Shown here: positions 8,822-17,635 of the stretch, in pieces | Layout: each line of letters starts with the position of its first letter | How positions within the stretch are numbered: position 1 is the stretch's first letter | NCBI GenBank assembly: GCA_964631725.1 | Contig: CAZVYX010000029.1 | Coordinates: 1-64,000 of the forward strand | Source of the DNA: GCA-2731375 sp964631725 | GTDB taxonomy: Bacteria; Pseudomonadota; Alphaproteobacteria; GCA-2731375 | Reading direction: 5' to 3' | Length of the DNA: 64,000 nt | Notes under the pieces: generated by a model | Seen by the model: only the letters and a program-made list of their open reading frames with translations | What the model was told of the DNA's origin: nothing | The model's database searches: none | Position numbers and translations under genes: made by a program

Positions 8822-9784
8822 TTATGCCACCTGGTTTGGCAATGCTTGGCCCTGAAAATGGGCAAGCAGGTTATCGATGGTTAGATTTCCCATCGCCGTT
8901 CGTGTTTCAATGGTCGCGCTGGCTTGGTGCGGTTGAAGGACAACGTTCTCGAAAGCGAAGAGTGCCTCCGGGACGTGAGGCTCGGCCGCAAAGACATCCA
9001 AGCCCGCACCTGCAATCCTCTGATCCGACAACGCTTGTATCAATGCTCCTTCGTCCACGACGCTGCCACGCGCGATATTAATCAGATATCCATTCGGACC
9101 CAACGCCGACAGCACCTCCGTACCAATCAAGTTGCGTGTCGCCTCTCCCCCCGGACAAGTCAGCGCCAACACATCGCAGGCCTCCGCGAGAGCCGTTGCG
9201 CTTTCGCAATAGGGATAGGCAACGTCTTCCCGTCTGGACCGATTGTAATAGGCGATGGTCATGCCAAATGCCTCCGCCCGCCGGGCCAATTCCAGGCCGA
9301 TGCGGCCCAGGCCGACAATGCCGAGGCATCGCCCGCGTGGCGAACTGGCGAAGTCCAATATGCCTTCACTCTCCCATCTGCCGGCCCGCACATAGCGGTC
9401 ACCTTCAACGACCTTTCTCAAAGCTGCCAGGATCAAAGCCATACCCAGATCGGCAACGCAGTCTGTCAGTACGTCTGGCGTGTTCGTAACAGCGATACCA
9501 TTCCGCACGGCGTAGTCCACATCCGCGCCGTCATAGCCGACGCCGAAGCAGGCAACGATTTCCAAATTCGGCATCAACTCCATCAGGGGTGCATCGACAT
9601 GGGCGAAACCAGGCATGGCTATACCGCGAACCCGGTCAGCATTATCCAGAAATTGTGCCGGCCGTTCGCTTTCATGCGGCAACACGATCAGATCAAACTC
9701 ACCGCGCGCGCGATCGACAATCCAGCTTGGGATCGGTTCGATCAACAAGACGCACGGTTTGCCGGCCTGTTCGCTTTCGCTCAT
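8822..9784 (-). CDS. D-2-hydroxyacid dehydrogenase (glyoxylate/hydroxypyruvate reductase-like)
   Basis: The 320-residue NAD(P)-dependent enzyme belongs to the D-isomer 2-hydroxyacid dehydrogenase family. The Rossmann motif is GIVGLGRIGLELA (155-167) and the catalytic set is R239 (NIARGS), E268 (AAEPH) and H286 (QPHQAS). NRSRR (181-185) follows the second beta strand and suggests NADPH preference. The closest functional group is probably GhrB-like glyoxylate/hydroxypyruvate reductase, but the substrate is not fixed by the sequence. It sits inside the ccm operon with its ATG overlapping the ccmE stop by four bases, so it is made together with haem-handling proteins. No metabolic link between the two is obvious. 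Confidence 0.88.
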   Translation of the reverse strand: MSESEQAGKPCVLLIEPIPSWIVDRARGEFDLIVLPHESERPAQFLDNADRVRGIAMPGFAHVDAPLMELMPNLEIVACFGVGYDGADVDYAVRNGIAVTNTPDVLTDCVADLGMALILAALRKVVEGDRYVRAGRWESEGILDFASSPRGRCLGIVGLGRIGLELARRAEAFGMTIAYYNRSRREDVAYPYCESATALAEACDVLALTCPGGEATRNLIGTEVLSALGPNGYLINIARGSVVDEGALIQALSDQRIAGAGLDVFAAEPHVPEALFAFENVVLQPHQASATIETRTAMGNLTIDNLLAHFQGQALPNQVA

Positions 9785-10236
9785 TCATGATCCCCTTGCC
9801 ATTGGCCTGCCTCCTTCAAGGCGTCCGCCACTTCCTTTGGCATATAGGTTTCGTCATGTTTTGCCAGCACTTCCGTCGCTTCAAACGCACCATCGGCCGC
9901 CACGCCGCCTTCCGCCACGACGCCCTGTCCTTCCCTGAAGAGATCGGGAAGCAAGCCGCGAAACCGCACCTGCACGACTTCAACCGTATCCGTTATTCGA
10001 AACATCATTGTCACGCCGTCCTTGTCGCGCTGGACTGATCCTTCTTCCACCAAGCCGCCAATGCGCAATCGGCGCTCGGGCGGAATTGGTTGCTGTTCCA
10101 TTTTTCGTGCGAGCTCGGTCGGTGAATAGAAGAACACGATGTTCTCTTCAAAGGCCATCAGTACCAATGCGGCGGCGGCCGCGAAGATCAGCATGAATCC
10201 GCCGACGATGTAGAGCCGTCGCTGTTTTCGGGTCAT
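9781..10236 (-). CDS. ccmE: Haem chaperone CcmE
   Basis: CcmE covalently binds haem in the periplasm and carries it to CcmF. The 151-residue protein has an N-terminal membrane anchor (about 8-28), a beta-barrel domain beginning near RRLRIGGLV, and the haem-binding histidine H127 in LAKHDETYMP with Y131. It is the usual HxxxY type found in proteobacteria. The gene overlaps ccmD upstream and the dehydrogenase gene downstream by four bases each. Confidence 0.96.
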   Translation of the reverse strand: MTRKQRRLYIVGGFMLIFAAAAALVLMAFEENIVFFYSPTELARKMEQQPIPPERRLRIGGLVEEGSVQRDKDGVTMMFRITDTVEVVQVRFRGLLPDLFREGQGVVAEGGVAADGAFEATEVLAKHDETYMPKEVADALKEAGQWQGDHE

Positions 10237-10418
10237 TCCTCGCCACCCTCAGGCTGCCGACGATGATTGCGCAGGGACGTCAATGTGCGTTCCGAATGAT
10301 GCCAGCCACGCACGCTGGCAATCCACAACAATGCCATGACGATCAAGACGATCCCGAATGCCGGCCAAACATAGCCAGCATAGCCCCCCATGGCGAAAAA
10401 CTCCCCCAAACGATCCAT
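10233..10418 (-). CDS. ccmD: Haem exporter protein CcmD
   Basis: The 61-residue protein has a single membrane helix (about 16-34, YVWPAFGIVLIVMALLW) preceded by FFAMGGYAGYVWPA, the conserved CcmD signature, and followed by a charged cytoplasmic tail. CcmD helps release holo-CcmE from the CcmABC complex. The gene lies 11 bases after ccmC and overlaps ccmE by four bases. Confidence 0.92.
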   Translation of the reverse strand: MDRLGEFFAMGGYAGYVWPAFGIVLIVMALLWIASVRGWHHSERTLTSLRNHRRQPEGGEE

Positions 10419-10429
10419 TGCTACTTATC

Positions 10430-11155
10430 CTAACTCGTCCGTTCGGCGAGGCGCAGTGCGCGGATCCGCCGCAAATTCAGTTCCATGCGCATACGGGTCA
10501 GCAGCAGCGCCACGAAATAGGCCTTAAACGCCAGGGCCATGATCAAAAGCGGCCACAACATACTGGAATGGATCGCCGGCCCATCCATGCGCAGAACACT
10601 GGCGGGCTGATGCAAGGTATTCCACCAGTCCACGGAGAACTTGATGATCGGTACATTGACGGCGCCCACAAGAGCCAAAACAGCCGCCGCCTTGCCTGCT
10701 TTCTGACTGTCCTCAATCGCTTGCCACAACGCCATATAGCCGAGATAAAGGAAAAAAAGTATCAAAACCGACGTCAAACGGGCGTCCCAAACCCACCAGG
10801 TTCCCCACATCGGCTTGCCCCATATCGACCCGGTGACCAGTGCAAGAAAGGTGAATCCCGCGCCTATGGGAGCCGAGGCCTTGGCGGCCAGATCCGCTAA
10901 CGGATGTTTCCAGATCAAGCCAACGGCGCTTGCCCCAGCCAGGAACATATAGCAGAACATCGCCATCCACGCTGATGGCACATGCACAAACATGATGCGA
11001 ACCGTGTCGCCCTGTTGATAATCCGCCGGAACCTCCACCAAGGCCAGATAGAGCCCAACCAGCAACAGCAGCCCCGCCAGCCCACCAGCCCATGGCTGAA
11101 TGCGCCCGGCAAGACGGGTAAATCGCGCTGGATTTGCAAAGTAGTGCATCGACAT
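10430..11155 (-). CDS. ccmC: Haem exporter membrane protein CcmC
   Basis: CcmC loads haem onto CcmE. The chosen start is ATG 11155 (MSMHYFANPARF), which gives 241 residues as usual for the family. The open frame to 11284 carries an unrelated basic extension and runs towards ccmB. The tryptophan-rich motif WGTWWVWDARLTS begins at 117, with conserved periplasmic histidines in FVHVPSAW (H58) and WWNTLHQP. Six membrane helices are visible. ATG 11149 is an alternative start two codons later. It lies 83 bases after ccmB, the largest gap in the first half of the operon. Confidence 0.94.
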   Translation of the reverse strand: MSMHYFANPARFTRLAGRIQPWAGGLAGLLLLVGLYLALVEVPADYQQGDTVRIMFVHVPSAWMAMFCYMFLAGASAVGLIWKHPLADLAAKASAPIGAGFTFLALVTGSIWGKPMWGTWWVWDARLTSVLILFFLYLGYMALWQAIEDSQKAGKAAAVLALVGAVNVPIIKFSVDWWNTLHQPASVLRMDGPAIHSSMLWPLLIMALAFKAYFVALLLTRMRMELNLRRIRALRLAERTS

Positions 11156-11238
11156 GGGTCGAGGTTTAGCCCCCTCCAGCGGCCGGCGCAAGCACCTGCG
11201 TGGTAACAAATTGTCGCGGTCCGTCGGGCATTTTATCG

Positions 11239-11904
11239 CTATTCCAAGGACAGTTTTACCGCTGCCGCTGCGGCCCACGGGCAAAGCGGGATGGCCGCCA
11301 TGGTCAAAGCAGCCAGGAGCAGGAGATGCGGCTTGGCATTCAGCCCATGCACCGCCGCATCAATGGCGGCAACGCCAAAAATCAGCACTGGAATATACAA
11401 GGGCAAAACCAGTAGTGACAGCAGCACGCCGCCACGTCGCACCGTTAAGGTCAAGGCCGCGCCGATAGCGCCAATGAGGCTCAATGCGGGCGTGCCGATC
11501 AACATGGTCAGAAGCAGCGCGGCAAATCCTTCATCGTTCATATTCAGCAATACCGCCAATACCGGTGCCGCAAGCAACAAGGGCAATCCGGTGGTGAGCC
11601 AATGCGTGATGATCTTGGCCAAAACAATGAAACCCACGGGCAACCCGGACAACGTCAATTGCTCCAAGCTGCCATCCTCGAAATCCGCCTGGAACAATCG
11701 ATCGAGCGACAGCATCGCCGACAACAGCGCCGCGACCCAAAGAACGCCAGGCGCCACCCGGGCCAGCACGGCGGGTTCGGGGCCAATGCCCAAGGGAAAC
11801 AAGGTCACGGTAAGCAGAAAAAAGACCAGCGCCAAAAAAGTCGCGCCGCCCTGGCGCACAGCCAACAGCAGGTCGCGTGCAATGATTGCCCGGAAAGATC
11901 TCAT
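11239..11904 (-). CDS. ccmB: Haem exporter permease CcmB
   Basis: The 221-residue integral membrane protein has about six hydrophobic helices. Family features are DLLLAVRQGG near the start, DGSLEQLTLSGLP in the cytoplasmic loop that contacts the ATPase, and a C-terminal segment rich in Ala and Leu. It pairs with CcmA as the ABC transporter whose ATP hydrolysis drives release of haem-loaded CcmE. Its ATG overlaps the ccmA stop by four bases. Confidence 0.95.
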   Translation of the reverse strand: MRSFRAIIARDLLLAVRQGGATFLALVFFLLTVTLFPLGIGPEPAVLARVAPGVLWVAALLSAMLSLDRLFQADFEDGSLEQLTLSGLPVGFIVLAKIITHWLTTGLPLLLAAPVLAVLLNMNDEGFAALLLTMLIGTPALSLIGAIGAALTLTVRRGGVLLSLLVLPLYIPVLIFGVAAIDAAVHGLNAKPHLLLLAALTMAAIPLCPWAAAAAVKLSLE

Positions 11905-12512
11905 TGCGGCTTCAATTGCAAGAATTCCACATCATCCAAGCCCAATTCGATATGGGTCGCCGCCATCACCATACCCCCATCCGCACGATGCGCCGCGATT
12001 GCCCGCTGCAAGCATGCCGTTCCGTCCGCATCCAGGGAAACGGTGGGTTCATCAAGCAGCCATAACGCGGCGGGCGAAGCGACCAGCCGGGCCAAAGCTG
12101 TCCGCCTGTGCTGACCCGCCGACAGATACTGAGCAGGTGTATCCATCAAATGAAGGATCTCGAAGGCCGCCATCGCCGCTTCGACCCGATCCTCGGTTGA
12201 GCCTCGTACCCTTGTCCAAATCGCGATATTCTCGCGCACACTCAGCGCGCCCTTTACGGCATCCAAATGTCCGACGAAATGTAATCTGGCCCGATGTCCT
12301 TCTGGGTCCTCGGAAATGTCGGCGCCATCCCAGGTTAGCTTTCCGCCAGCCACCTTCAACAAGGTTGCCGCCGTTCGCAGCAAAGTCGTCTTGCCACAGC
12401 CGTTGGGACCGCGCAGAACCAGTGCCTGACCTGGCATTATCTGAAAATCAAGGCCCGAGAAAATCCGCCGCTCGCCCCGATCGCAGGCAATGTCCCTGCC
12501 TTGAAACATCAA
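11901..12512 (-). CDS. ccmA: Haem exporter ATP-binding protein CcmA
   Basis: The 203-residue ABC ATPase shows a Walker A motif GPNGCGKTTL (35-44), the signature LSAGQHRRTALARL and a Walker B LWLLDEPTVSLD. The size is typical of CcmA. With CcmB it powers haem delivery through CcmC/D/E. The start overlaps the yciB stop by four bases, so the septation gene and the ccm genes form one transcription unit. Confidence 0.95.
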   Translation of the reverse strand: MMFQGRDIACDRGERRIFSGLDFQIMPGQALVLRGPNGCGKTTLLRTAATLLKVAGGKLTWDGADISEDPEGHRARLHFVGHLDAVKGALSVRENIAIWTRVRGSTEDRVEAAMAAFEILHLMDTPAQYLSAGQHRRTALARLVASPAALWLLDEPTVSLDADGTACLQRAIAAHRADGGMVMAATHIELGLDDVEFLQLKPQ

Positions 12513-13102
12513 GCCTTATCCTCTTCGTCGGGCAATCTGTGACGATTCATGGCCGGCAGTTGAGAAATAGAGAACAGAATGGTCAATGGCATGATCCCAA
12601 AGACCTTGAAACTGACCCAAGTGTCCGTGGAGGTGTTGCGCCAGACAATTTCGTTCAAGATTGCCAACAGGACAAAAAACATGGCCCAGCGAAAGGTCAA
12701 CAGCCGCCATCCCTGGTCGGTCATTTGGAACATGCTTCCCATCAGGCTTTTCAGAAAGGATTTACCCCAGAACAATCCGCCAAACAGGATTACCGCGAAC
12801 AATGTGTTGACGATCGTCGGCTTCAACTTGATGAATAGCTCGTCCTGCAGGATCAGCGTCAGTCCGCCAAAGACAAGAACGAAAATGCCCGTAACCAGTG
12901 GCAGCGTCGGCAACCGCCTTTCGCGCAACCAAGTGACTAACAACGAAACGATGATAGCCACCATAAATACGGCGGTGGCCCAAAAAATTCCGGCCCGTGC
13001 GTTGGTCAGAAAAAACAACGCCAATGGTCCGATTTCCAGGGCGAGCTTGAGGATCGGATTCGGCGCGGAGACATTATTTGCGGTATTTGACATGGGAAAC
13101 AT
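12509..13102 (-). CDS. yciB: Inner membrane-spanning protein YciB (septation protein A family)
   Basis: YciB/IspZ proteins are five-helix inner membrane proteins linked to cell-envelope synthesis and septation. The start is placed at ATG 13102 (MFPMSNTANN), preceded by CCAGG; ATG 13093 is an alternative, and the extension to 13252 is unlikely. The product has about 197 residues and typical segments: LALEIGPLALFFLTNA, LQDELFIKLKPTIVN, FGGLFWGKSFLKSLMG and FRWAMFFVLLAILNEIVWR. It is first in the ccm operon and divergent from rpiA, with only 62 bases between the two starts. Confidence 0.93.
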   Translation of the reverse strand: MFPMSNTANNVSAPNPILKLALEIGPLALFFLTNARAGIFWATAVFMVAIIVSLLVTWLRERRLPTLPLVTGIFVLVFGGLTLILQDELFIKLKPTIVNTLFAVILFGGLFWGKSFLKSLMGSMFQMTDQGWRLLTFRWAMFFVLLAILNEIVWRNTSTDTWVSFKVFGIMPLTILFSISQLPAMNRHRLPDEEDKA

Positions 13103-13164
13103 ATAGCCTGGATCGAAGTGAACTGAAATGAAACAGACGACCAAGGTGAAAAAAGGTTGCCCGC

Positions 13165-13839
13165 ATGAACGATAAAGCAAAACAGTCGGCCGCCGCCGCC
13201 GCCGTCGAAATGGTGGAAGGCGGCATGCGCCTTGGCATCGGCACGGGCTCAACGGCGGAACATTTTATCCGACAACTGGGCCAGCGGGTTCAGGGCGGAT
13301 TGTCCGTGGTCGGCGTCGCCACATCGGAGCGAAGCGCCGAACTATGCCGCGAACTGGGCATCGCCTTGACCGATCTGGATGAAACGCCCGTTCTCGATTT
13401 GGCCGTGGACGGCGCGGACGAGTTTGACGGCGCGTTGAACTTGATCAAAGGCGGCGGCGGCGCGCTGCTGCGGGAAAAAATCGTGGCCGGTGCTGCCAAG
13501 CGATTTGTCGTCATTGCCGATGCGTCCAAGAAAGTCGATGTATTGGGGGCTTTCCCCCTGCCCGTGGAGATCATCCCCATGGCCCGGCAGCCCCTGAAGG
13601 GACGCCTCGAGAAACTTGGCGCCGACGTGACCCTTCGTCAGACAACTGATGGCGCTCCATTTCGGACGGACGAAGACCACTGGATTTTGGATTGCGCCTT
13701 TGGTCCCTCAATCGAAAATCCGGTGGAGCTAGCGCAGACGCTCTCCACCTGGCCAGGCGTGGTCGAACATGGCTTGTTTTGTGGCATGACGGAACAGATC
13801 TTGCTGGGAGAAGGCGATCAGGTAACCACGATCAAGTAG
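13165..13839 (+). CDS. rpiA: Ribose-5-phosphate isomerase A
   Basis: RpiA interconverts ribose 5-phosphate and ribulose 5-phosphate. The 224-residue protein has all family motifs: GIGTGSTAEHFI near residue 30, LAVDGADEFDG near 87 with the catalytic Asp residues, KGGGGALLREK with the catalytic Glu/Lys region, and EIIPMA. It is cytosolic. The gene is divergent from yciB and ends 13 bases before the convergent heparinase-like gene. rpe, acting on the same pentose pool, lies 1.7 kb downstream on the other strand. Confidence 0.97.
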   Translation: MNDKAKQSAAAAAVEMVEGGMRLGIGTGSTAEHFIRQLGQRVQGGLSVVGVATSERSAELCRELGIALTDLDETPVLDLAVDGADEFDGALNLIKGGGGALLREKIVAGAAKRFVVIADASKKVDVLGAFPLPVEIIPMARQPLKGRLEKLGADVTLRQTTDGAPFRTDEDHWILDCAFGPSIENPVELAQTLSTWPGVVEHGLFCGMTEQILLGEGDQVTTIK

Positions 13840-13852
13840 CCGCGATCATCGG

Positions 13853-15490
13853 TCAGATCTGGCGAAAGGCCCATTTGATGACGCTGCCGGCGGCCTCAGT
13901 TGTCGCGGAAAGCACGATCTGCTGACTACGGCGAATGCGATCAGGGCGGCCCAGATAGACCGTTTCCTCCATCGTGATGTCGGCGCCACCGGCCCGAAAG
14001 CGCCAGCCCTTACCATCCCCCAATCGAAGCAGAACAGCCGAGCCGCCTTGAACGGCGGAGGCTCGCACATCCGGATGCAGGTGAAACCGAACCGCAACGG
14101 TTTGTCCGGAGATATCCATTAATGGACCGGTCCCGTTGTCCGCATCCAAGCGGTCTTCACCCCTGACATCGGCCCCCGCAGCGTCCAGATACAGGCGTCG
14201 TCGATGCGTGAGGCCAAAACGTTGGCGATAGCCGTCATGATGCATTTCCAGCCACATGTTGCCCATTTCGTCCTCGTGGCGGCGGCAATGCATACGTTCG
14301 GGTTCGGGTCCGAAGTCGCCGTTGCCGGTAATCGGCCAGGCGTTCGCATTTTCCAATTGCAGGGTTGAATGAGCGGCAGTCGCCCGCGCCGCCTCGCGCC
14401 ATTCCGGGCTCCGGCCGCGCCCACTACCACAACTGACAACAAGCCGCCGCTTGCCGACGGATAATTCAAAACCGCCACCGCCGGCATGGGCACGTCTACC
14501 CCATTCCCCTGCGGGCGGCGCGCCCGTATCGGTCAAGAGAACCGTGCTGCCCGCGGTCAACCTTTGAAAGCCGGATTGATTGGCGCTTAACAGCGCCTTG
14601 CCCCGCACCCCGGATCGGGTAAGGGTAATATCCACGGCATCACGGTCTTCTTCGAAGGCACCATTGAACAGCGCGAGGCCCCCATCACCGTGGCGCAGTC
14701 CGCGCAACAATGGCGCCATGTGTTCAATCTTGCTTTGCAGCCATTGCGGAACAGTTCGACCAGATTCGCTTAGCGCTTCACGAAGCGCGATAAGTTGCCG
14801 TACAACCGCCATCAGATCCGAAGGCGCGCGGCTCCTATAGCCGCCGTCCTCCATGGTTTGGCTTGAAATCATTTCTTCGATCTGCAGCAAAGCCTTTTTT
14901 GCCGCGCCGTCTTCATTGGGCAACGCCATGGCGCCATACACAAGACCCAGCAGCCCGGCCAACTGCTCGGCACCGCTCGAAGCGTCGCCATAGGTGCGCT
15001 GAAGGTGCTGCCATTGCACGGCGAAGGAACCAAGATAGGCATCAGCAAAATCACTGTCCGCCCCGCGCAGCAAGAAACGGCCATGACCCAACCACGCCAT
15101 CAATCGCTGCCCAAGTACGCCTGGTGACCACGTTATGGGATCAATGTCATCACACAGATCTATCCACGAACGAACCAGCCGGCGGGCGTGCGCCAACGCC
15201 GTTTCGCCACCCGATGCCTCGAAATGGCGAAGCCAGGAAAAGCCATGCAGTTCGGCCAGCCATTCGCCGTCATCGGGCCGCAACCGCCAGGGTGGTTGAT
15301 TGGGGGCGCTGGCCTCTCGACCGGCAAAGCGATACCGGCCTCGAAACAACTCATCAGCTTGTTTTGGATCGCCAGGCCAGGGATCATTGGGCAGAAACGC
15401 CAATTGCTCGATCTGACGCCGTTCCAGGGTAAGACGATACAGGCGAGTTCTATAACCAGCGTTCTTCAGCCTCACCCAGCCATCGTTCAT
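13853..15490 (-). CDS. Heparinase II/III family protein
   Basis: The 545-residue protein has an N-terminal alpha-helical toroid-like region (FRGRYRFAGREA, WLAELHGFSWLRH, WSPGVLGQRLMAWL). The C-terminal beta-rich heparinase II/III region has ALFNGAFEEDRDAVD and GFQRLTAGSTVLLTDTG, then MHCRRHEDEMGNMWLEMHHDGY. Family members are polysaccharide lyases or uncharacterised relatives. I see no signal peptide, so this one may be cytoplasmic or act on imported or envelope sugars. It follows rsmB and rpe on the same strand, 21 bases after rpe, in an order often seen in alphaproteobacteria. Confidence 0.88.
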   Translation of the reverse strand: MNDGWVRLKNAGYRTRLYRLTLERRQIEQLAFLPNDPWPGDPKQADELFRGRYRFAGREASAPNQPPWRLRPDDGEWLAELHGFSWLRHFEASGGETALAHARRLVRSWIDLCDDIDPITWSPGVLGQRLMAWLGHGRFLLRGADSDFADAYLGSFAVQWQHLQRTYGDASSGAEQLAGLLGLVYGAMALPNEDGAAKKALLQIEEMISSQTMEDGGYRSRAPSDLMAVVRQLIALREALSESGRTVPQWLQSKIEHMAPLLRGLRHGDGGLALFNGAFEEDRDAVDITLTRSGVRGKALLSANQSGFQRLTAGSTVLLTDTGAPPAGEWGRRAHAGGGGFELSVGKRRLVVSCGSGRGRSPEWREAARATAAHSTLQLENANAWPITGNGDFGPEPERMHCRRHEDEMGNMWLEMHHDGYRQRFGLTHRRRLYLDAAGADVRGEDRLDADNGTGPLMDISGQTVAVRFHLHPDVRASAVQGGSAVLLRLGDGKGWRFRAGGADITMEETVYLGRPDRIRRSQQIVLSATTEAAGSVIKWAFRQI

Positions 15491-15511
15491 GACGTCGCGT
15501 AAATCCCAGCT

Positions 15512-16180
15512 CTAATCCACAGTCGCCCGAAGGCCCTCAATATTGGCCGCATAGCGCTCAACACCCCCGGTAAATGTTGCTGAACCGGCGACCAGCACAT
15601 CGGCGCCGGCAGCCACCACAGTGGCCGCGTTCTCCGCATTAACGCCGCCATCGACCTGCAAATCGATGGCACGTCCAGTCGCATCGATGAGGGCGCGCAA
15701 TCGGCGGACCTTTTCCAATTGTCCCGCAATGAACGACTGCCCACCAAAGCCTGGATTTACGCTCATCACCAATACAAGATCCAAGTCTTCCAGCAATGGC
15801 TCCACCGCCGCGACAGGCGTGCCCGGGTTTAGCGCCAGACCGGCGCGTGCGCCTTGATCCTTGATCAATTGGACGGTCCGGTGCAAATGGGCGCCGGCCT
15901 CGGCATGGATGGTGATGATGTCAGCACCGGCGGCAGCGAAATCGGCAATGTAGGGATCAACCGGGCTGATCATCAAATGCACGTCGAACGGCAGTTCGCT
16001 ATGGGGGCGAAGCGCGGCAACCACGGCCGGTCCGATTGTCAAATTGGGCACGAAATGGCCATCCATGACATCGATATGGATATAATCAGCGCCAGCCGCG
16101 CTTACGGCTCTGACTTCTTCACCCAATGCGGCAAAATCTGCGGACAAAATCGAAGGTGCGATACGGGTTGCTTGTTGCAT
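15512..16180 (-). CDS. rpe: Ribulose-phosphate 3-epimerase
   Basis: Rpe interconverts ribulose 5-phosphate and xylulose 5-phosphate. The 222-residue TIM-barrel protein shows APSILSADFAALGEEV at the start, IHIDVMDGHFVPNLTIGP with metal-binding His and Asp, LPFDVHLMI, VLVMSVNPGFGGQSF, LQVDGGVN with the catalytic Asp, and GADVLVAGSATF at the phosphate site. Length and motifs are complete. It lies between rsmB and the heparinase-like gene in a co-directional cluster. Confidence 0.97.
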   Translation of the reverse strand: MQQATRIAPSILSADFAALGEEVRAVSAAGADYIHIDVMDGHFVPNLTIGPAVVAALRPHSELPFDVHLMISPVDPYIADFAAAGADIITIHAEAGAHLHRTVQLIKDQGARAGLALNPGTPVAAVEPLLEDLDLVLVMSVNPGFGGQSFIAGQLEKVRRLRALIDATGRAIDLQVDGGVNAENAATVVAAGADVLVAGSATFTGGVERYAANIEGLRATVD

Positions 16181-16237
16181 GGCCGCTAGGTAGCAGTTTG
16201 CCGAGTTGGCTGCAAGCCGATGAGCGCCGGCAACGGA

Positions 16238-17533
16238 TCAATCGCTTCGCACCAAGCGGGAGGCAAAAAAGCCATCCATTCCACCCCGGAAATGCGGCAA
16301 TGTTCGCATTTCGCCCCGGGGCGTGATCAGTTCATTCAGACCGAACAATTCCTCGGCATTAATCGGCTGCCGCGCAACAGGGGCTCCAGAAGCCAGCAGG
16401 GCCTCGATTCGCTCGTCGCCCTCTTCCGGTTGCAACGAGCAGGTGCAGAAGACCAACGTTCCGCCTTGCGCCAGCATCCCCACCGCCGCAGCCAGCAACT
16501 GATCCTGCAGCGCCGCCATTGCCACCGCATCCTTGGCGCTGCGCAGGTGCCATATATCAGGATGCCTGCGAATGGTACCCGTTGCGCTGCATGGCGCATC
16601 CAGCAATATGAAGTCAAAGCGTTCTGACGGCTGCCAGCTCAAAGCATCGGCAATGACCGTCTCCGCCTGCAAGCCTAGGCGATCCAAGTTGGTTTGCAGC
16701 AGCGCCATTCTATTCGGCACGTTATCGATCGCCGTTACCCGCGCGCCCATAGCCGCCAATTGAGCGGTCTTGCCTCCCGGTGCCGCGCAAAGGTCCAACA
16801 CTTCCAGGCCCTCCACCTGCCCGAACAGGGCCACTGGCAGCGCCGCGGCCGCGTCCTGGACCCACCACTCCCCCTCCTGAAAGCCAGGCAACGCCTGGAC
16901 TATCCCACCCGCTTCACGGCGCAAGCTGCCCGTGGCCAAAATCTCCCCCTGCAATTCTTTCGCCCAATTTTTAGCATTTGATTTGAAACTGAGGTCAAGC
17001 GGCGGCTCCAGCAACATGCTTGCAACCATCCGCTCCGTTGCCTCTTCGCCATAGGCCGCCGCCCAGGTCCGCCAAAGCCAGTCCGGACAATTCAGCCGCA
17101 GTTCGTCCTGCTCGGCCAAAATCGATGATGCTTCGCGGGTCAGACGCCGCGAAACCGCGTTGACCAGACCGCTAAGATGGCGTTGGCGCGGCCCCATCAG
17201 GCGCACCGCACCATCAACCACCGCATGATCCGGCGTATCAAGAAACATGGTCTGAGCGGCGGCAAGGCGAAGCGCATTCCGGGCCGCCTGTGCCGATCGG
17301 TTCAAGGGCTTGTCCAGACAGCGCGCAATGGCATCGTCAATCTGACCCAGACGGCGCAGCACGGTCACCACCAACAAGCGGGCGAAGGCGCGATCCCGAG
17401 ATGCGAGAGCCGCCAGGCGTCCTCCCGGCTCCAGGTCATCCGCCAGAGCTTGATCCAGCATCTGCCCCCGATTCAGAATTCGGTCTAGCAACCGCATGGC
17501 GGCGGCCCGTGATCGGCGCCCGCTATCGCTCAT
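16238..17533 (-). CDS. rsmB: 16S rRNA (cytosine-967 C5)-methyltransferase RsmB
   Basis: RsmB methylates C967 of 16S rRNA. The 431-residue protein has an N-terminal NusB-like RNA-binding domain (about 1-140, SRAAAMRLLDRIL to LVNAVSRRL) and a C-terminal Rossmann methyltransferase domain. The latter has LDLCAAPGGKTAQLA for SAM binding, LLDAPCSATGTIRRHPD with one active-site cysteine, and FCTCSLQPEEGDE with the nucleophilic cysteine. All catalytic elements are present. It heads the rsmB-rpe-heparinase group and is divergent from the SDHAF4-like small gene. Confidence 0.95.
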   Translation of the reverse strand: MSDSGRRSRAAAMRLLDRILNRGQMLDQALADDLEPGGRLAALASRDRAFARLLVVTVLRRLGQIDDAIARCLDKPLNRSAQAARNALRLAAAQTMFLDTPDHAVVDGAVRLMGPRQRHLSGLVNAVSRRLTREASSILAEQDELRLNCPDWLWRTWAAAYGEEATERMVASMLLEPPLDLSFKSNAKNWAKELQGEILATGSLRREAGGIVQALPGFQEGEWWVQDAAAALPVALFGQVEGLEVLDLCAAPGGKTAQLAAMGARVTAIDNVPNRMALLQTNLDRLGLQAETVIADALSWQPSERFDFILLDAPCSATGTIRRHPDIWHLRSAKDAVAMAALQDQLLAAAVGMLAQGGTLVFCTCSLQPEEGDERIEALLASGAPVARQPINAEELFGLNELITPRGEMRTLPHFRGGMDGFFASRLVRSD

Positions 17534-17635
17534 CCAAATATTTCCCTTCAGCTAGCGCCTGTTGATCGTGGCTGGTAGGTTCAGGCCCAACGGATATGTA
17601 ACATAGTCAGATTTGCCGCGCGGGAGATACAATTG

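Noticed and set aside
11291..12838. 515-residue plus-strand ORF opposite ccmB, ccmA and yciB
   Set aside because: It is antisense to three well-recognised genes, and its product is low-complexity Arg/Pro/Ser-rich with no family motif.
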